From contig QANT01008436.1 of the NCBI GenBank assembly GCA_003254885.1, positions 1-27,952 on the forward strand: 27,952 nucleotides of DNA, given 5' to 3'. Source of the DNA: Purshia tridentata (Eukaryota; Streptophyta; Magnoliopsida; Rosales; Rosaceae). The position numbers and the translations under genes are program-made. Each line of letters opens with the position of its first letter. Positions within the stretch are counted from its first letter, which is position 1. This document shows positions 1-10,633 of the stretch, one piece after another. The notes beneath the pieces are model-generated. The model was not told the origin of the DNA. It made no database searches and was given only the letters and a program-made list of their open reading frames with translations.

Positions 1-51
1 TATTAAAACCCGAGTTGTCCTAAATGTGATAATAAGCCAAAAGAAAAATGT

Positions 52-1014
52 AACAATGATAGGGGTCGGCAATGGGCTGCCCGGCCCTAATTTTTTGGGC
101 TTGGGCTTGAATTAGAGGAGCTTGATAGAATTTTTGGGCTGAGCCGGGCCTGGCTTGAACCTAAATATACAAGTCTGAGGCCCACTCATTAGGCTTGGGT
201 TTTGCGGGTTTTTGGGCATAGTCGGGTTAGGCCCAAATGGGCTTTTGAGCATTTTTAGCTTCTTTTTTGTGTTTATTACTTAAACATCAAACACAACTTA
301 AGAAAAAAATTTAGATATTTAATTTAGCCCAAACTTAACAAATTCATTCACATTAGGCCTCATCAATTTTGGTTTTATATTTTATACTTATTAAATAATA
401 GTTTTATTGTATAATGTTTAGTGAATGACCTAAATCCTTAACAATTGGAAGATTAAGATTTGGGAAGTTGGGGTTTGGGCAATTGGGAGATTGACTAATT
501 TAGGTATAATTGGAGTTTCAACGTTTAATTGAGTAATTGACTAATTTAAGAGTCATTGAGTTTCAAATTTTCAATTGGGTAATTGATTATTTGATTAGTA
601 GATTATATAATACATAATACACATAAATTATAAATTATGCATTGATACGTAAGTATGTTATAATTTATATGTATGTAAATTTATAATTATAAAACTATAA
701 GTTGTATATAATTATATATAACTATATATTTTGTTATATATATTTAGTTATATAATTATATAAATTGTTATAGAAATTAAAATTCGGGCCTAATTCAGGC
801 TTTTTTTGGGTTTTGGGTCTGGCTTCGGGTGGGCTTAAGCGGGCCGGACTTCGGCAGGCCTTGGGCTTCAAGGGGATGGCCCAAAGCCCGTCCAAAAGAC
901 TTTTAGGCTGGACCGGGCCAGTCCAAATTTCGGGCCTAATCGGGCTTCGGGCCAAATGAGTCGGACAGGCTTCAGATGGGCTTCATGGGCTTTTTGGTAA
1001 CCCCTAAACAATGA
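52..1014. mobile_element. Non-autonomous hAT-type element with 8-bp target duplication
   Basis: The element proper is 60-1006 (947 bp). It starts with TAGGGGTCGGCAA and ends, read on the other strand, with TAGGGGTTACCAA; 10 of 13 bases match and the outer seven are identical. It is flanked on both sides by the perfect 8-bp direct repeat aacaatga (52-59 and 1007-1014). An 8-bp duplication and a TAGGGGT-type end are established marks of the hAT superfamily. Both ends are packed with GGGC/GGGCTT/GCCC words, typical of subterminal repeats, and the middle is AT-rich. No transposase can be read, so it would need a helper in trans. The intact duplication suggests a fairly recent insertion. The ORF at 734-955 (-) is only the low-complexity right end. 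Confidence 0.85.
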
Positions 1015-1126
1015 TACGAGAGTGCATAGCTTCAACGTTCAGTCGGGTTGGATCCAAAATCTGAGGATACAGTGGATTCTCATTGTTGTTTCTGAAATTT
1101 CTCCTTGTATGATCTTCTGAGTTCCA

Positions 1127-1128
<2 letters not shown>

Positions 1129-1162
<34 letters not shown>
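1129..1162. repeat. (AG)17 microsatellite in probable 5' UTR
   Basis: This is an uninterrupted AG dinucleotide run of 34 bp, ending 16 bp before the start codon at 1179. GA/CT runs near plant transcription starts and in 5' leaders are common and can bind GAGA-type BPC factors. Whether this one is regulatory is inference. Confidence 0.9.
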
Positions 1163-1165
<3 letters not shown>

Positions 1166-1178
1166 TAGTTTTGTAAAA

Positions 1179-4100
1179 ATGTCTTGGTTAACGTGCACGA
1201 AGTTGACGCTATTCACTATAGTTGGAGTTGCGATTCAAATGATTGGCCTCTCCATCTTCGTCTTCGGCTTCTTCCCTGTCAAACCAGCCCTTCCCGGCCA
1301 CAGGTAGCTTCAAAATGGCTCCTTAGAAGAAAGAAATAACAAATTTTTAGTTTTATATGCTCTGAGTTTCTGAACTTGTCTGAGTATAATGTGATTTTGT
1401 GGTTCGCTTTACTGTCAATGCCAGCGGTCCGGAGAGTTTTCGCCCGCCGACGTGCAATTCTATTCAAAATGAGAGTGAGAGTGATTTGGCTCCGCATCAG
1501 CTCAGGTCACTGTATAAGGTAACATCTTTGTTTCATGCTGCTTCTGGTTTGGCAGCTTTGAATTTTTCTCTTAAAAATTTAGTTTTCTGAAATTTTACGG
1601 TCTTTCTCTTAAAATATGCACACTGGCTCTTGTGGGTTTTGGTCTGTGTAATGTAAGTTTACTGTTTTGCTTCGGAATTGTTGATATATGTGGCAAACAA
1701 TGGGGTTCAGGGTCATCCGTTTCCAGTTAATATGTTTGTGCTTTAAATATTGAATGTTTCTGATTTTCAGGGTCTTCCAATGCATACTTACCTACATACA
1801 TACATACATACATACCTAATCCATTGCTCTATTGGAACTGTAGGAATTATCTGGAGTACCGCCTACATTTGACCGGCTAATATTAATGGTATGCTTAATT
1901 TCTGTCTGTAAACAATATCTGTCAAGATTTTTGTGTGTGATAAATATTTGTTGGTCAATAAAGATGTTATCTAGAGGATAAGATTTGGTTTGTCCTTTAC
2001 AATCATGCCAGTTTAGGTTATTGATGGTCTTCCAGCAGAATTTGTGCTTGGCAAGGATGGTGAGCCTCCAAGCAAGGAATTAATGGAAGCTATGCCATAT
2101 ACTCAGTCATTGCTCGCAAATGGAATGGCAATTGGGTACCATGCAAAGGCTGCACCTCCAACCGTTACACTGCCTCGCTTGAAGGTGGTCTCCATCACAA
2201 AATTTTGAATATGCAAACAAACATTCTTTTAGAAGTCTGCTTTCTCCTCACCCATTTGTATAGGATTGCAGGCTATGGTTTCTGGGGCAATTGGGGGATT
2301 CCTGGACGTGGCTATGAATTTTAATACACAAGCAATGTTAGATGACAATCTTCTTGGTGAGTTGACACTATCATTTTTATTAAAATTCATTAACCATATC
2401 AAATTTCTTTGAGATTGTCCAGAATTGCAATTTACTTGTTCACTTCTTTGCCTTACAGACCAATTTTTCAAAATTGGTTGGAAAATGGTGATGCTTGGTG
2501 ATGAAACATGGCTTAAGTTGTTTCCGGGATTATTTACAAGACATGATGGAGTCAGCAGTTTCTTCGTAAGTCTTTTTTACATCACCAGCATGTTACATGA
2601 AGCTTGTGTGCGATGATTAAACTTGTATGTCTTTAGTTTTGAAGTGTTTTAATGTTAAAAGAGTGAATGTTGGTCTAACATCTCCTGTTAGATATAATCT
2701 GTTTAGGTTTAGGCCATTGTGGTGGGTCAGTTTTCATGAAATTTTTCATTTTTGAGATTGATTAGTAATCTTATCTTTGATATTACAGATTATTACTGTA
2801 AGCTCATAGAAAAAATTGGTTATTATGTATCTGGTTTGTTATGAAGGTTGCATTATATGCTGACTTGCAACGTGTACTTTTATTTTGTTTGTACAGGTTA
2901 AAGATACTGTAACAGTGGATCAAAATGTTTCTCGACATCTGAGTCATGAACTTAACAGAGATGACTGGGATTTTCTGGTTAGTCTCAATTACTAGATTTA
3001 TATACCTTATTAGCAACGCTGCTAGTGGTAATGATGTAAAGCATATTTGTACTCTTACTTTTTTGATTTCTTAAGTGGCCCAGCGTTTTAATAGTTTTAC
3101 TTTCAAATCTTCTTTCACGAGGTAGTTCTGAGTGTGTCTAATTTCCATATTTGAAGTAGTAGTTTTGTTATCTTGATGAATTACTACTTCGAATATGACT
3201 TTTTAGATAAAATCTTCAAAAAAATTTACTCTTTGGAAAAGTGAAAGTTTTCAGGTAATGTATTTATATAAAATATGTATTTTGTTGTTTTAAATGAAGT
3301 AAAAATTTGAGATCTTGAATGATGAATATGGTTTCTGCTTGGAGGCATTGCTCTCTCCACTTTTAACTGAAACTACATTTCAGATTCTTCATTATCTGGG
3401 CTTAGATCATGTTGGACATATTGGTGGGCGCAACAGGTGATCCTTTTTCCTAATTGCAGTTTAAATCTCATTCAATTGATTCAGTGATCTTATTTCTTGT
3501 GGATCACTTGGGAATTTGTTTGCTTATTTCAGTGCCTTGATGGCCCCAAAACTTACAGAGATGGATGAGGTGGTCCAGATGATTCATATGAGTATACTGA
3601 ATCAAAAGAATGATCAAGGACAGACACTTTTGGTTTGTCATTCCTCTTTTCTAGCTCTTCTTATTGACCGTAGATTCGTAATCAAGTCTCACGAATTCAC
3701 AGTTGATCTTGGAATTTTCAAGTAGGGAGCAATAACTGACCAGAATTTTACCTACCTGGGTTTGAAAAATGCCTAGAAACTGATGTTAGAAAAAAAAAAG
3801 AACAAAAAAAAGAACAAAAAAAAGCGCAGAAAGTAACTAAATCATGCTGGCCTAATGCCTTAGGGGGTCTTGAGTTGAGGCATAAGTGTGCAATGGAAGA
3901 ATTGTTTTCTTGAAAGGCCTTTAAGCAATGAAGATGACAATGTTAGAAAAAAAAAAAAAAAAGAACAAAAAAAAGCGAAGAAAGTAACTAAATCATGCTG
4001 GCCTAATGCCTTAGGGGGTCTTGAGTTGAAGCATAAGTGTGCAATGGAAGAATTCTTTTCTTGAAAGGCCTTTAAGCAATGAAGATGACATTTTTATCTT

Positions 4101-4985
4101 AACAATACTATGTCCTTTTGGATAACTTTTGTGGCACTGGTAGTATCATGCAAAGCAACTGTTAATGTGTGGAATTTTTAAACATAAATACCTGATGTGC
4201 TCACTGGACCACTGATTTGGACTTCCAGTGTGTAGTTAACATTCCATGTCAGCTTCACCACTCTCCGCTTTATATTATGTGGATCTAAACAGCTATATCC
4301 TTATAATTATTGTTGCCTTTAACACTTTGTGGTTTATAAGGTGTTTCATTTATTTAATTTCTGTTCTATTGGTACTTTAGTAGTTATCCAAGAACCTGAA
4401 ATAAGCATCATAACTGTTTCTATTATGATTTTCTTATCTAGGTCGTAGTAAGTGACCATGGCATGACTGAGAGTGGTAATCATGGAGGGTCCTCATACGA
4501 AGAAACTGACTCCTTAGCTCTGTTCATTGGCCTGAAAAATGACGTCTCTGATTATTTGTCGTCCACCCAGAACATCATTAATCAGGTAATTAAAGAATTG
4601 TATGGTTATAATGTTCATTGATCATTTGAAATGAACTCGGCTTCCTAGATTTCATTAAAGGGCACAGAAACAAATTTTAACCTGTTGGACTAGAGAATTT
4701 TTCCTGAAGTAGAAACTGATTTATTTTTGTCACTCAAAAATAAATTATTTAACCATATGAGCATAGAGATAGTTATAGTTTTCTCTTCTTGTAGGTGGTT
4801 TCAAATTGTTTTAGTTAATGTCTTCATCTCTCACCTGCAATTGTAATTTCTTCTTTCTCGTCTGCAATTCTTGTGGTCCAGGTTGACATTGCACCAACAT
4901 TAGCGCTTCTATTAAGTGTTCCCATTCCAAAAAACAATGTTGGTGTTCTAATTTCAGAGATTTTTGGGTATTTGACTGGTTAGCG

Positions 4986-5019
<34 letters not shown>

Positions 5020-8000
5020 GTGCATATATGTGTTGCATGTGTGTGTATGCCTAGGACTATGTATCTATCTATTTATCCATCATATATGTGTGTGTGTGCA
5101 TGTGAATTTTATGTGTTTAGGATAATGTAGTCTTAGCATGAAATTTACCAATAGAAAGAATACAAAAGATTTCACAGTAGGATAATGTAGTGAAATGTGT
5201 CTTGTGCTATCAAAAAACTTCACACTAGGATAATGTAGTAGTTTTAAGTTTAGCTATTAATGGAACTTGATTAATGTTTAAGAATTTATACATTACATTT
5301 TAACAACCTTAATGGTTTATGTAGTATAATTTGTAAATATTGAGTATCTAGTTGCTTTTAAAGGTATGACTTTTGTTAAGTAGATAAATCATTAATTAAT
5401 TCTCAACACTCAAATGTGGAAGACTGCTATGATATCCCTTAGCGTTAGGTCTTGTCAAGATCAACTGCCAGAATGCTTGTGTACTGCTGAATTTGTGTGA
5501 CTTCTGATGCTGTTTCCTTGTCTTGATGAGTAAAGATGACCAACAGCTGAAGGCACTGGAGTTGAATTCCCGGCAATTACTTAGATTATTGCAAGCACAA
5601 ATGACTGGTATATCATGTCGAAATTACCCATGTGATGGCTCAAGTGATGATCAAGAGTCCAGAATAACTAAGTGCAATGGGAGCATAGAAAAGATGCTCT
5701 GTTGCTTATATATGAATGCTGCACTTCTCCAAAAGTCCTGGATATCTAAGGAAGTCTCCAGGTGGATTCATAAAACCGCCTGTTATTGTAATCAAGAAAC
5801 AAGATTCTGTAAGGACATCTCTGATGCCAGTTTTTCTTTGTAAATTATGTAAATAGGTCCAATAGTAGGGAAGACCACACCAGCATTGTTGCAGCATACT
5901 ATGAGTTTCTGAGAACTGCAAGTGAATGGTTATCACGCAGAACAACTGATGTATGTATATCCCTTTCTCTCTTGTAAAGATGAAGAGAGATGGTGGTTCT
6001 GATAGATAGAATTTTTCATTGTGTTCAATCTGTAAATTTTGGTTTCTTTATCGTTATGTTTTAAACTGACAACTTTTTACTTTCTAGAAACCTGTCGGCC
6101 TACTTACTCTTGGAATTGCTGCAATGGTCCTATCGTGTCTGATATTGATAAGCCTTCTATTTCATATGTGCAAAGAAGTCTACATTAGAGATAAACAATG
6201 CCTTTTCGACTTAGAGAGCACCACTCCAGCCTGGCATTTAGATGAGACTTTTGTACTCGGTGTTATATTGATGCTCATCGTAACTATGGCATCAAGTTCT
6301 ATGGTAGAGGAAGAGCAATATATTTGGCATTTTGTTGCTTCCACATTAAATTTGTTATTTTTACGTAAAGCAATACAATGTCCTCTGGGGGGAAGAGCAC
6401 AAAGTTCTCGTATTTTTTCCAAGGAACAAATAAAAACAAGTGGGTTTCGTATGAGTTCCATCTCTGTGCTTCTTATTTCTGGAAGGATATTGAGAGGCTG
6501 GCACCAAGGAGGTGTGAATTGGACTAATCTTCCTGACATTTCTAAGTGGCTTAAGCAGGCTGGGACTGGTAATGTGAAATCAATTCAGCTACTGTCATGC
6601 CTTCTAGTGATGACCTTAAGCTTATATGTGCTCTTTTTATATGGATCAAACAGAAAATTTGTTTTGTTGATTGGATTTAGCTTTCTTATGGCTGGGTTGT
6701 TGGTTTTGCAACATGTCAATAAACATCAGAATGGCATGTTTACAACATCCAGTTACTGTGCTACAACATTGGTACAAATAATTTATGCAATTTTGTGCCT
6801 CGCTACATTTGGGACTGTTATGGCCTTCCCCTGGCTTGTACATTTTTCAATATCTGAGATGTGCTCGAACAAGTTGCTGCTGGTGAAACTAAGAGATTCT
6901 TTATATGTAATTGGCTGGGCATACATATCCTGCTGGTGTCTTCTGCAGCTTTTGCTCCAGCAAACAATTAACTCAATGCCTATACTATTTCTACTTCTGC
7001 AAATTTTGGCCAGCATGTTATATTTTTCTTATAGCAGCCTGCATCATAAGCCGTGGGTTGAGGTAAGTTTTAACATCATCTTGTTTTGAGTAAATAGTGG
7101 TTTCATTCTTGTTTGTGTTGAAGTCAAGTTAATTACTGATGCTGGGAGACTGGTCCAGTCAATGAAGGTAATTAGGCTGTACAGTTCTTAAAGTGAGATG
7201 TAAGAAGTTGTAAACAGTAAAGGAGCATGCTTAAGGAGTAAGAAGTTTACTCCCTAAGCCTGATTTACTTCAGGTACTAATATTGCATTTTGTGTTTGCT
7301 CTTTTAGGTTGCTGCATTTTACTTTTTGGGGATGGCAGGCCATTTTTCCCTAGGGAACAGCAATTCTCTTGCTACTATTGATGTTGCCGGAGCTTTTATT
7401 GTACATCCTCTTTACCCTGGCATAGTTTATATAAAAAGAAATTAATTTCTTATTCTAACATCTTTTTAATCATTTCTAGGGCATCTCCAGTCACTCAACA
7501 GTACTTTCTGGCATTTTAATGTTCATTATCACCTATGCTTCCCCAGTGTTATTTATCCTTAGCATGGTGATGTACATCTCTGTGAAGGACACAAGCTATC
7601 TCGCATCTCCCTTCAATGCAGACTCCACTCAACTCCTTAAAGTGACGCTTGGCTTTCCTTGTCTGGTTCCACTGTGCTTGAACTCCATTCTGTTGACAGC
7701 GTACACCATCATATTGCTGTTAATGAGGAACCATCTTTTTGTTTGGAGCGTCTTTTCTCCAAAGTAAGTCTCACTGAGATAAGGGCTTGTGATAGTTGAT
7801 GTCTTGACTCTTCTTTTCTTTTGTGCTTTGCGTTTTTAGAGCAAGGTGTACTTTTTTATACTTCTAGTGAACTCTTAGGAAAGATGTAGGACAGGGTGGA
7901 AAATCAAAAAATAATGGAGAGAGTTGGAAAAGAGGGAAAGAATGGTAGAGATTGAAGAAGAGAAGGAATACAGAGGAGAGAGGAGAAAATCTGGGTAAAC

Positions 8001-8471
8001 TCAAATCTATATTTTTAAATTTTAATCAATATTCCAGAAGTATGAAACTCAATTATGATAACACCTATTTCTATATGCATAATAATTGAACTCGAATAAT
8101 CAAATCCCCCAAGTATTATAGATAAACAATTACTCTGAATCCTAATTCTAAAAGACAAATAAAATAAGATAAAACTGATTTCTACTTGTGTTTACAAATT
8201 ACACCTAACTTAAATATTATTTTTCTTCTTACATTCGTAGTCAAAACACCTTTTGATAGCTAAATGGACTCCACAGTACATATTTACTGCACTAATTTTG
8301 GAACTTAGATCTCATGGTGTACATCTTCTCTCCAGGTACATTTATGTTTGTGCTACAACTATATGCGTCTACATTGGGGTCTCTGTAGTAGCTACAACTG
8401 TGACATATACACACTTGGTGCTGGGGTTGAGGAAAAAGATGCAATGTCAGCTTATGAATCATCAGCAATGA
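1179..8471 (+). CDS. PIGG: GPI ethanolamine phosphate transferase 2, PIGG/GPI7 family, 17 exons
   Basis: The gene encodes an ER-membrane enzyme that moves ethanolamine phosphate from phosphatidylethanolamine to the second mannose of the GPI anchor. Exons, all GT-AG and in frame: 1179-1303, 1425-1518, 1844-1888, 2017-2184, 2272-2356, 2459-2565, 2897-2977, 3384-3436, 3533-3632, 4442-4585, 4882-4978, 5536-5761, 5857-5950, 6088-7062, 7308-7400, 7480-7763 and 8336-8471. They sum to 2907 nt (968 residues), near the usual family length. Residues about 10-34 are a hydrophobic N-terminal anchor. The lumenal alkaline-phosphatase-like domain shows VIDGL (D91), PPTVTLPRLK (135-144), LGLDHVGH (D243, H247) and SDHGM..GNHGG (D291, H292, H300), the expected two-metal residues. 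From about residue 474 onward, exons 14-17 encode a long multi-pass hydrophobic region. The start is the first in-frame ATG and is followed directly by the anchor. No stop or frameshift was found. The exact acceptor of exon 12 (5536) is the least certain junction. Confidence 0.93.
1792..1816. repeat. (CATA)n tetranucleotide microsatellite in intron 2
   Basis: There are about six CATA units just upstream of exon 3 of the PIGG-like gene (acceptor at 1842-1843). It is a simple repeat with no visible function. Confidence 0.85.
3784..4090. repeat. Tandem duplication of about 150 bp in intron 9
   Basis: Copy 1 is 3784-3940 and copy 2 is 3941-4090. Each begins tgttagaaa followed by an A-rich tract and ends at gatgaca. 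Outside the A-tract, which differs in length, I count about three substitutions over roughly 125 bp, so the duplication is young. It lies wholly inside the intron between exons at 3533-3632 and 4442-4585 and does not touch splice sites. Confidence 0.9.
4985..5050. repeat. Compound CT/AT/TG microsatellite in intron 11
   Basis: A CT run passes into a TA run and then a TG-rich tract directly after the donor of exon 11 (GT at 4979). It is simple-sequence DNA. Confidence 0.85.
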
Positions 8472-8508
8472 TACAAGATAGAGCTTGGCTGCCAATCAAC
8501 GCTACGTT

Positions 8509-8570
8509 CATTCTTGTAAACTAACACACACAGATCATTCATTCTTGTAAACTAACACACAGAGATCAAA
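8509..8570. repeat. 31-bp tandem duplication in the 3' UTR
   Basis: Copies at 8509-8539 and 8540-8570 both start cattcttgtaaactaacaca and differ at three to four positions near their ends. It lies 38 bp after the PIGG-like stop codon. Each copy carries TGTAAA, a motif seen in plant far-upstream polyadenylation elements, so the duplication doubles that motif. Confidence 0.85.
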
Positions 8571-8820
8571 TCTTCTTTTCTATAGAAGATTTTGTATTTT
8601 TTGTCTGGCGGAATATATTTGTAGAAGTATTGTGTGAAACCAAAACAACAGAAAATCATGCTGATGGAAGTGTTGCTTTTTGCCCAATTTAGTGCTGGAA
8701 TAACGATTTTCATTCCTGTCATCTGTGTGCACACCAAGTACCAAAACCGGCATACTTTCTTTCTGTAACTTCTGCCTCTCTTTGGGATGGAGTACTAAAT
8801 TCTTGCAGACTTGTTAGAGA

Positions 8821-8826
8821 AATAAA
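8821..8826 (+). terminator. Candidate polyadenylation signal AATAAA of the PIGG-like gene
   Basis: A canonical AATAAA lies 350 bp after the stop codon at 8471, and the sequence downstream becomes AT-rich and structureless. Plant signals are degenerate, so this is only the best visible candidate. Confidence 0.35.
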
Positions 8827-8829
8827 CAG

Positions 8830-9560
8830 GAGAGGAGGCTTGGTCCTTTGATTGTATGATCTATCTTTTTCTTTGGAAAATCGTCATTATATTTTAATTG
8901 CATCATTTACCTAAATGAAGTGGGATGATCATTAGTGATTCATTAAGTTTTAATCGGCTTTTATCTGTTGTAAAGTGCATAAAGGGGTATTTTATGTTCA
9001 ATTAATTTAAATTGGAAAAACATGCACACACTATACATGTACAATATTCTATAAGTTATGCAGTAAAATTGGAGAAGATTGAGAAACAAAGGATAGTGAA
9101 GAGGAACAAAAGTTGGAATTTATAGTAATCGTTTAGGAAGTGGGAAGAAATGTGTTTTTTTAAATTCCTAATACATGGAAGAACAGATGTTCTACCTCAT
9201 AACAGGGGTACGACAGTGGCATGATCAAACAATGGTTACGATAGAAGCTCGATTACAAGATGGTAAAACAGAGGTTAAAATAGGAAATGACCAACGTATG
9301 AGATAAAATCAAAGAACCTCAATGACAAATGACAAAATCGGGGCAAGATGTTAGCATTTAGCTAAATGACACTTTTTTTTTTCTTTGATCTGGACACTTT
9401 TGGTTCTTATGGTTTAAAAACCTACAATCACACTAAATTGCAATCAAGCTTAAATTACCAACTTTGTAAATTTAAGGGAAGGAATGATGACATGGCCATC
9501 CCTAAATTCCTAAATTTTATAAGCACAAATATTTCCAAATCATTGTTTATTGGTGGTTTA
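8830..9560. other. Intergenic DNA, no gene seen
   Basis: AT-rich DNA between the probable end of the PIGG-like transcript and a decayed transposon. Short ORFs on either strand show no recognisable domain or splice structure. I see no RNA gene or clear repeat here. Confidence 0.6.
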
Positions 9561-9563
9561 GAG

Positions 9564-10091
9564 TATAGGTGTAAAATGGGTTGGGCCGACATAAATACAA
9601 TATGATTAAATGTGCACGGTATGACATGATCACGAAATAAGTCGAGCTGACATGAGCATGAGTGCACAACACAAATAAATAAACTAGGCTGGGTTGAAGT
9701 TTTCAGTTCATCTGGCACGACATAAGCCAAACACTAGCCAAGCATGAGAATGAGCACAAAATAAATTTGAACTAGGCATGACTCGTTTAACATTGTTTAT
9801 TCATTTTTAAAAATACTTTTTAGAAACAAAATTCAATTTTTAAAGCAAAAAAATGTTAAAATTTAATCATAAACAAATTGAAAAATAACATAAGATTATA
9901 ATCCTAAAAAACCAAAAAGGACTTACAGGCCGACTTGTTTAAGGTAAGACACGAACACGATACGAGCACAAATGAGCTATAGGCCATGTTAAGCCTAGGT
10001 CTTTACTATTTGGATTGACAACTGTATAAATGGGCTAGCACGAAATATAAATGGGCTGATCTAATGTAACACAACTCATTTGACACTTCTA
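9564..10091. mobile_element. Decayed non-autonomous hAT-like element
   Basis: The left end TATAGGTGTAAAATGGGTTG pairs with the right end, which reads TAGAAGTGTCAAATGAGTTG on the other strand; 16 of 20 bases match. This resembles plant hAT ends of the TAGRGGTGTCAAA type. The interior repeats words such as gagcacaaa, gggctgg and gacacgaacacgat. The flanking 8-mers (gtttagag and tttttaaa) do not match, so the target duplication is lost or the ends are slightly off. It shares internal blocks with 14586-15047. No transposase is visible. Confidence 0.6.
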
Positions 10092-10633
10092 TTTTTAAAA
10101 TTTATATTCAAATAATAGAATTTTAAATATAAAAATTTCGATTATATAGATAATTTCAAATGCATAAATTTAAAATCCAAATCCAAAAACCCAAATAAAC
10201 TCTAATTTTAAAATTTTAAATTACATGAACGAAATTAAAAGTATTATTTGGGCTAAAATTTGAGTGAAGTCCAAAACCTTCCCACACAAGTTTTTCTTCG
10301 ATGCCACGACAGCAGTGCACGGTCATTGCACCACAAACGCCTGCTGTGCTGATACTAAAGACTTTCTCCAGTCACTGCCACACTGCGCCACTGTGCAAGA
10401 GGCAGGAGAAGATTGCATCCCAAGTAATAGCCCTAAATGACAAAAGTACCCTCACAACTGTATCGCAACCATCCATCTTCCAAAGCACACCAGTAATTCC
10501 CTGAAAACGTCATGCCCCTTTTCGTCCACAAAAATCCTCCTTTAAAACTCCATTCTCTCATCCATTTCACACTACCCTCTCCTCTTCTCGGTTCAATTCT
10601 TAACCAGAAAAGGAGAAACCTTGGATAACAAAA
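10092..10633. promoter_or_regulatory. Upstream region of the J-like gene
   Basis: The first half is AT-rich. From about 10,290 the base composition becomes CA/TC-rich, and this continues into a likely 5' leader with CT-rich stretches at about 10,545-10,600. tttaaaact at about 10,541 is a weak TATA-like site. Short ORFs here have no recognisable features. Confidence 0.35.

Noticed and set aside
734..955. Minus-strand ORF of 73 codons
   Set aside because: It lies entirely in the GGGC-rich right end of the hAT element and is low complexity.
6180..7016. Minus-strand ORFs across the large exon of the PIGG-like gene
   Set aside because: They are antisense shadows of a well-supported membrane-protein exon, with no domain of their own.
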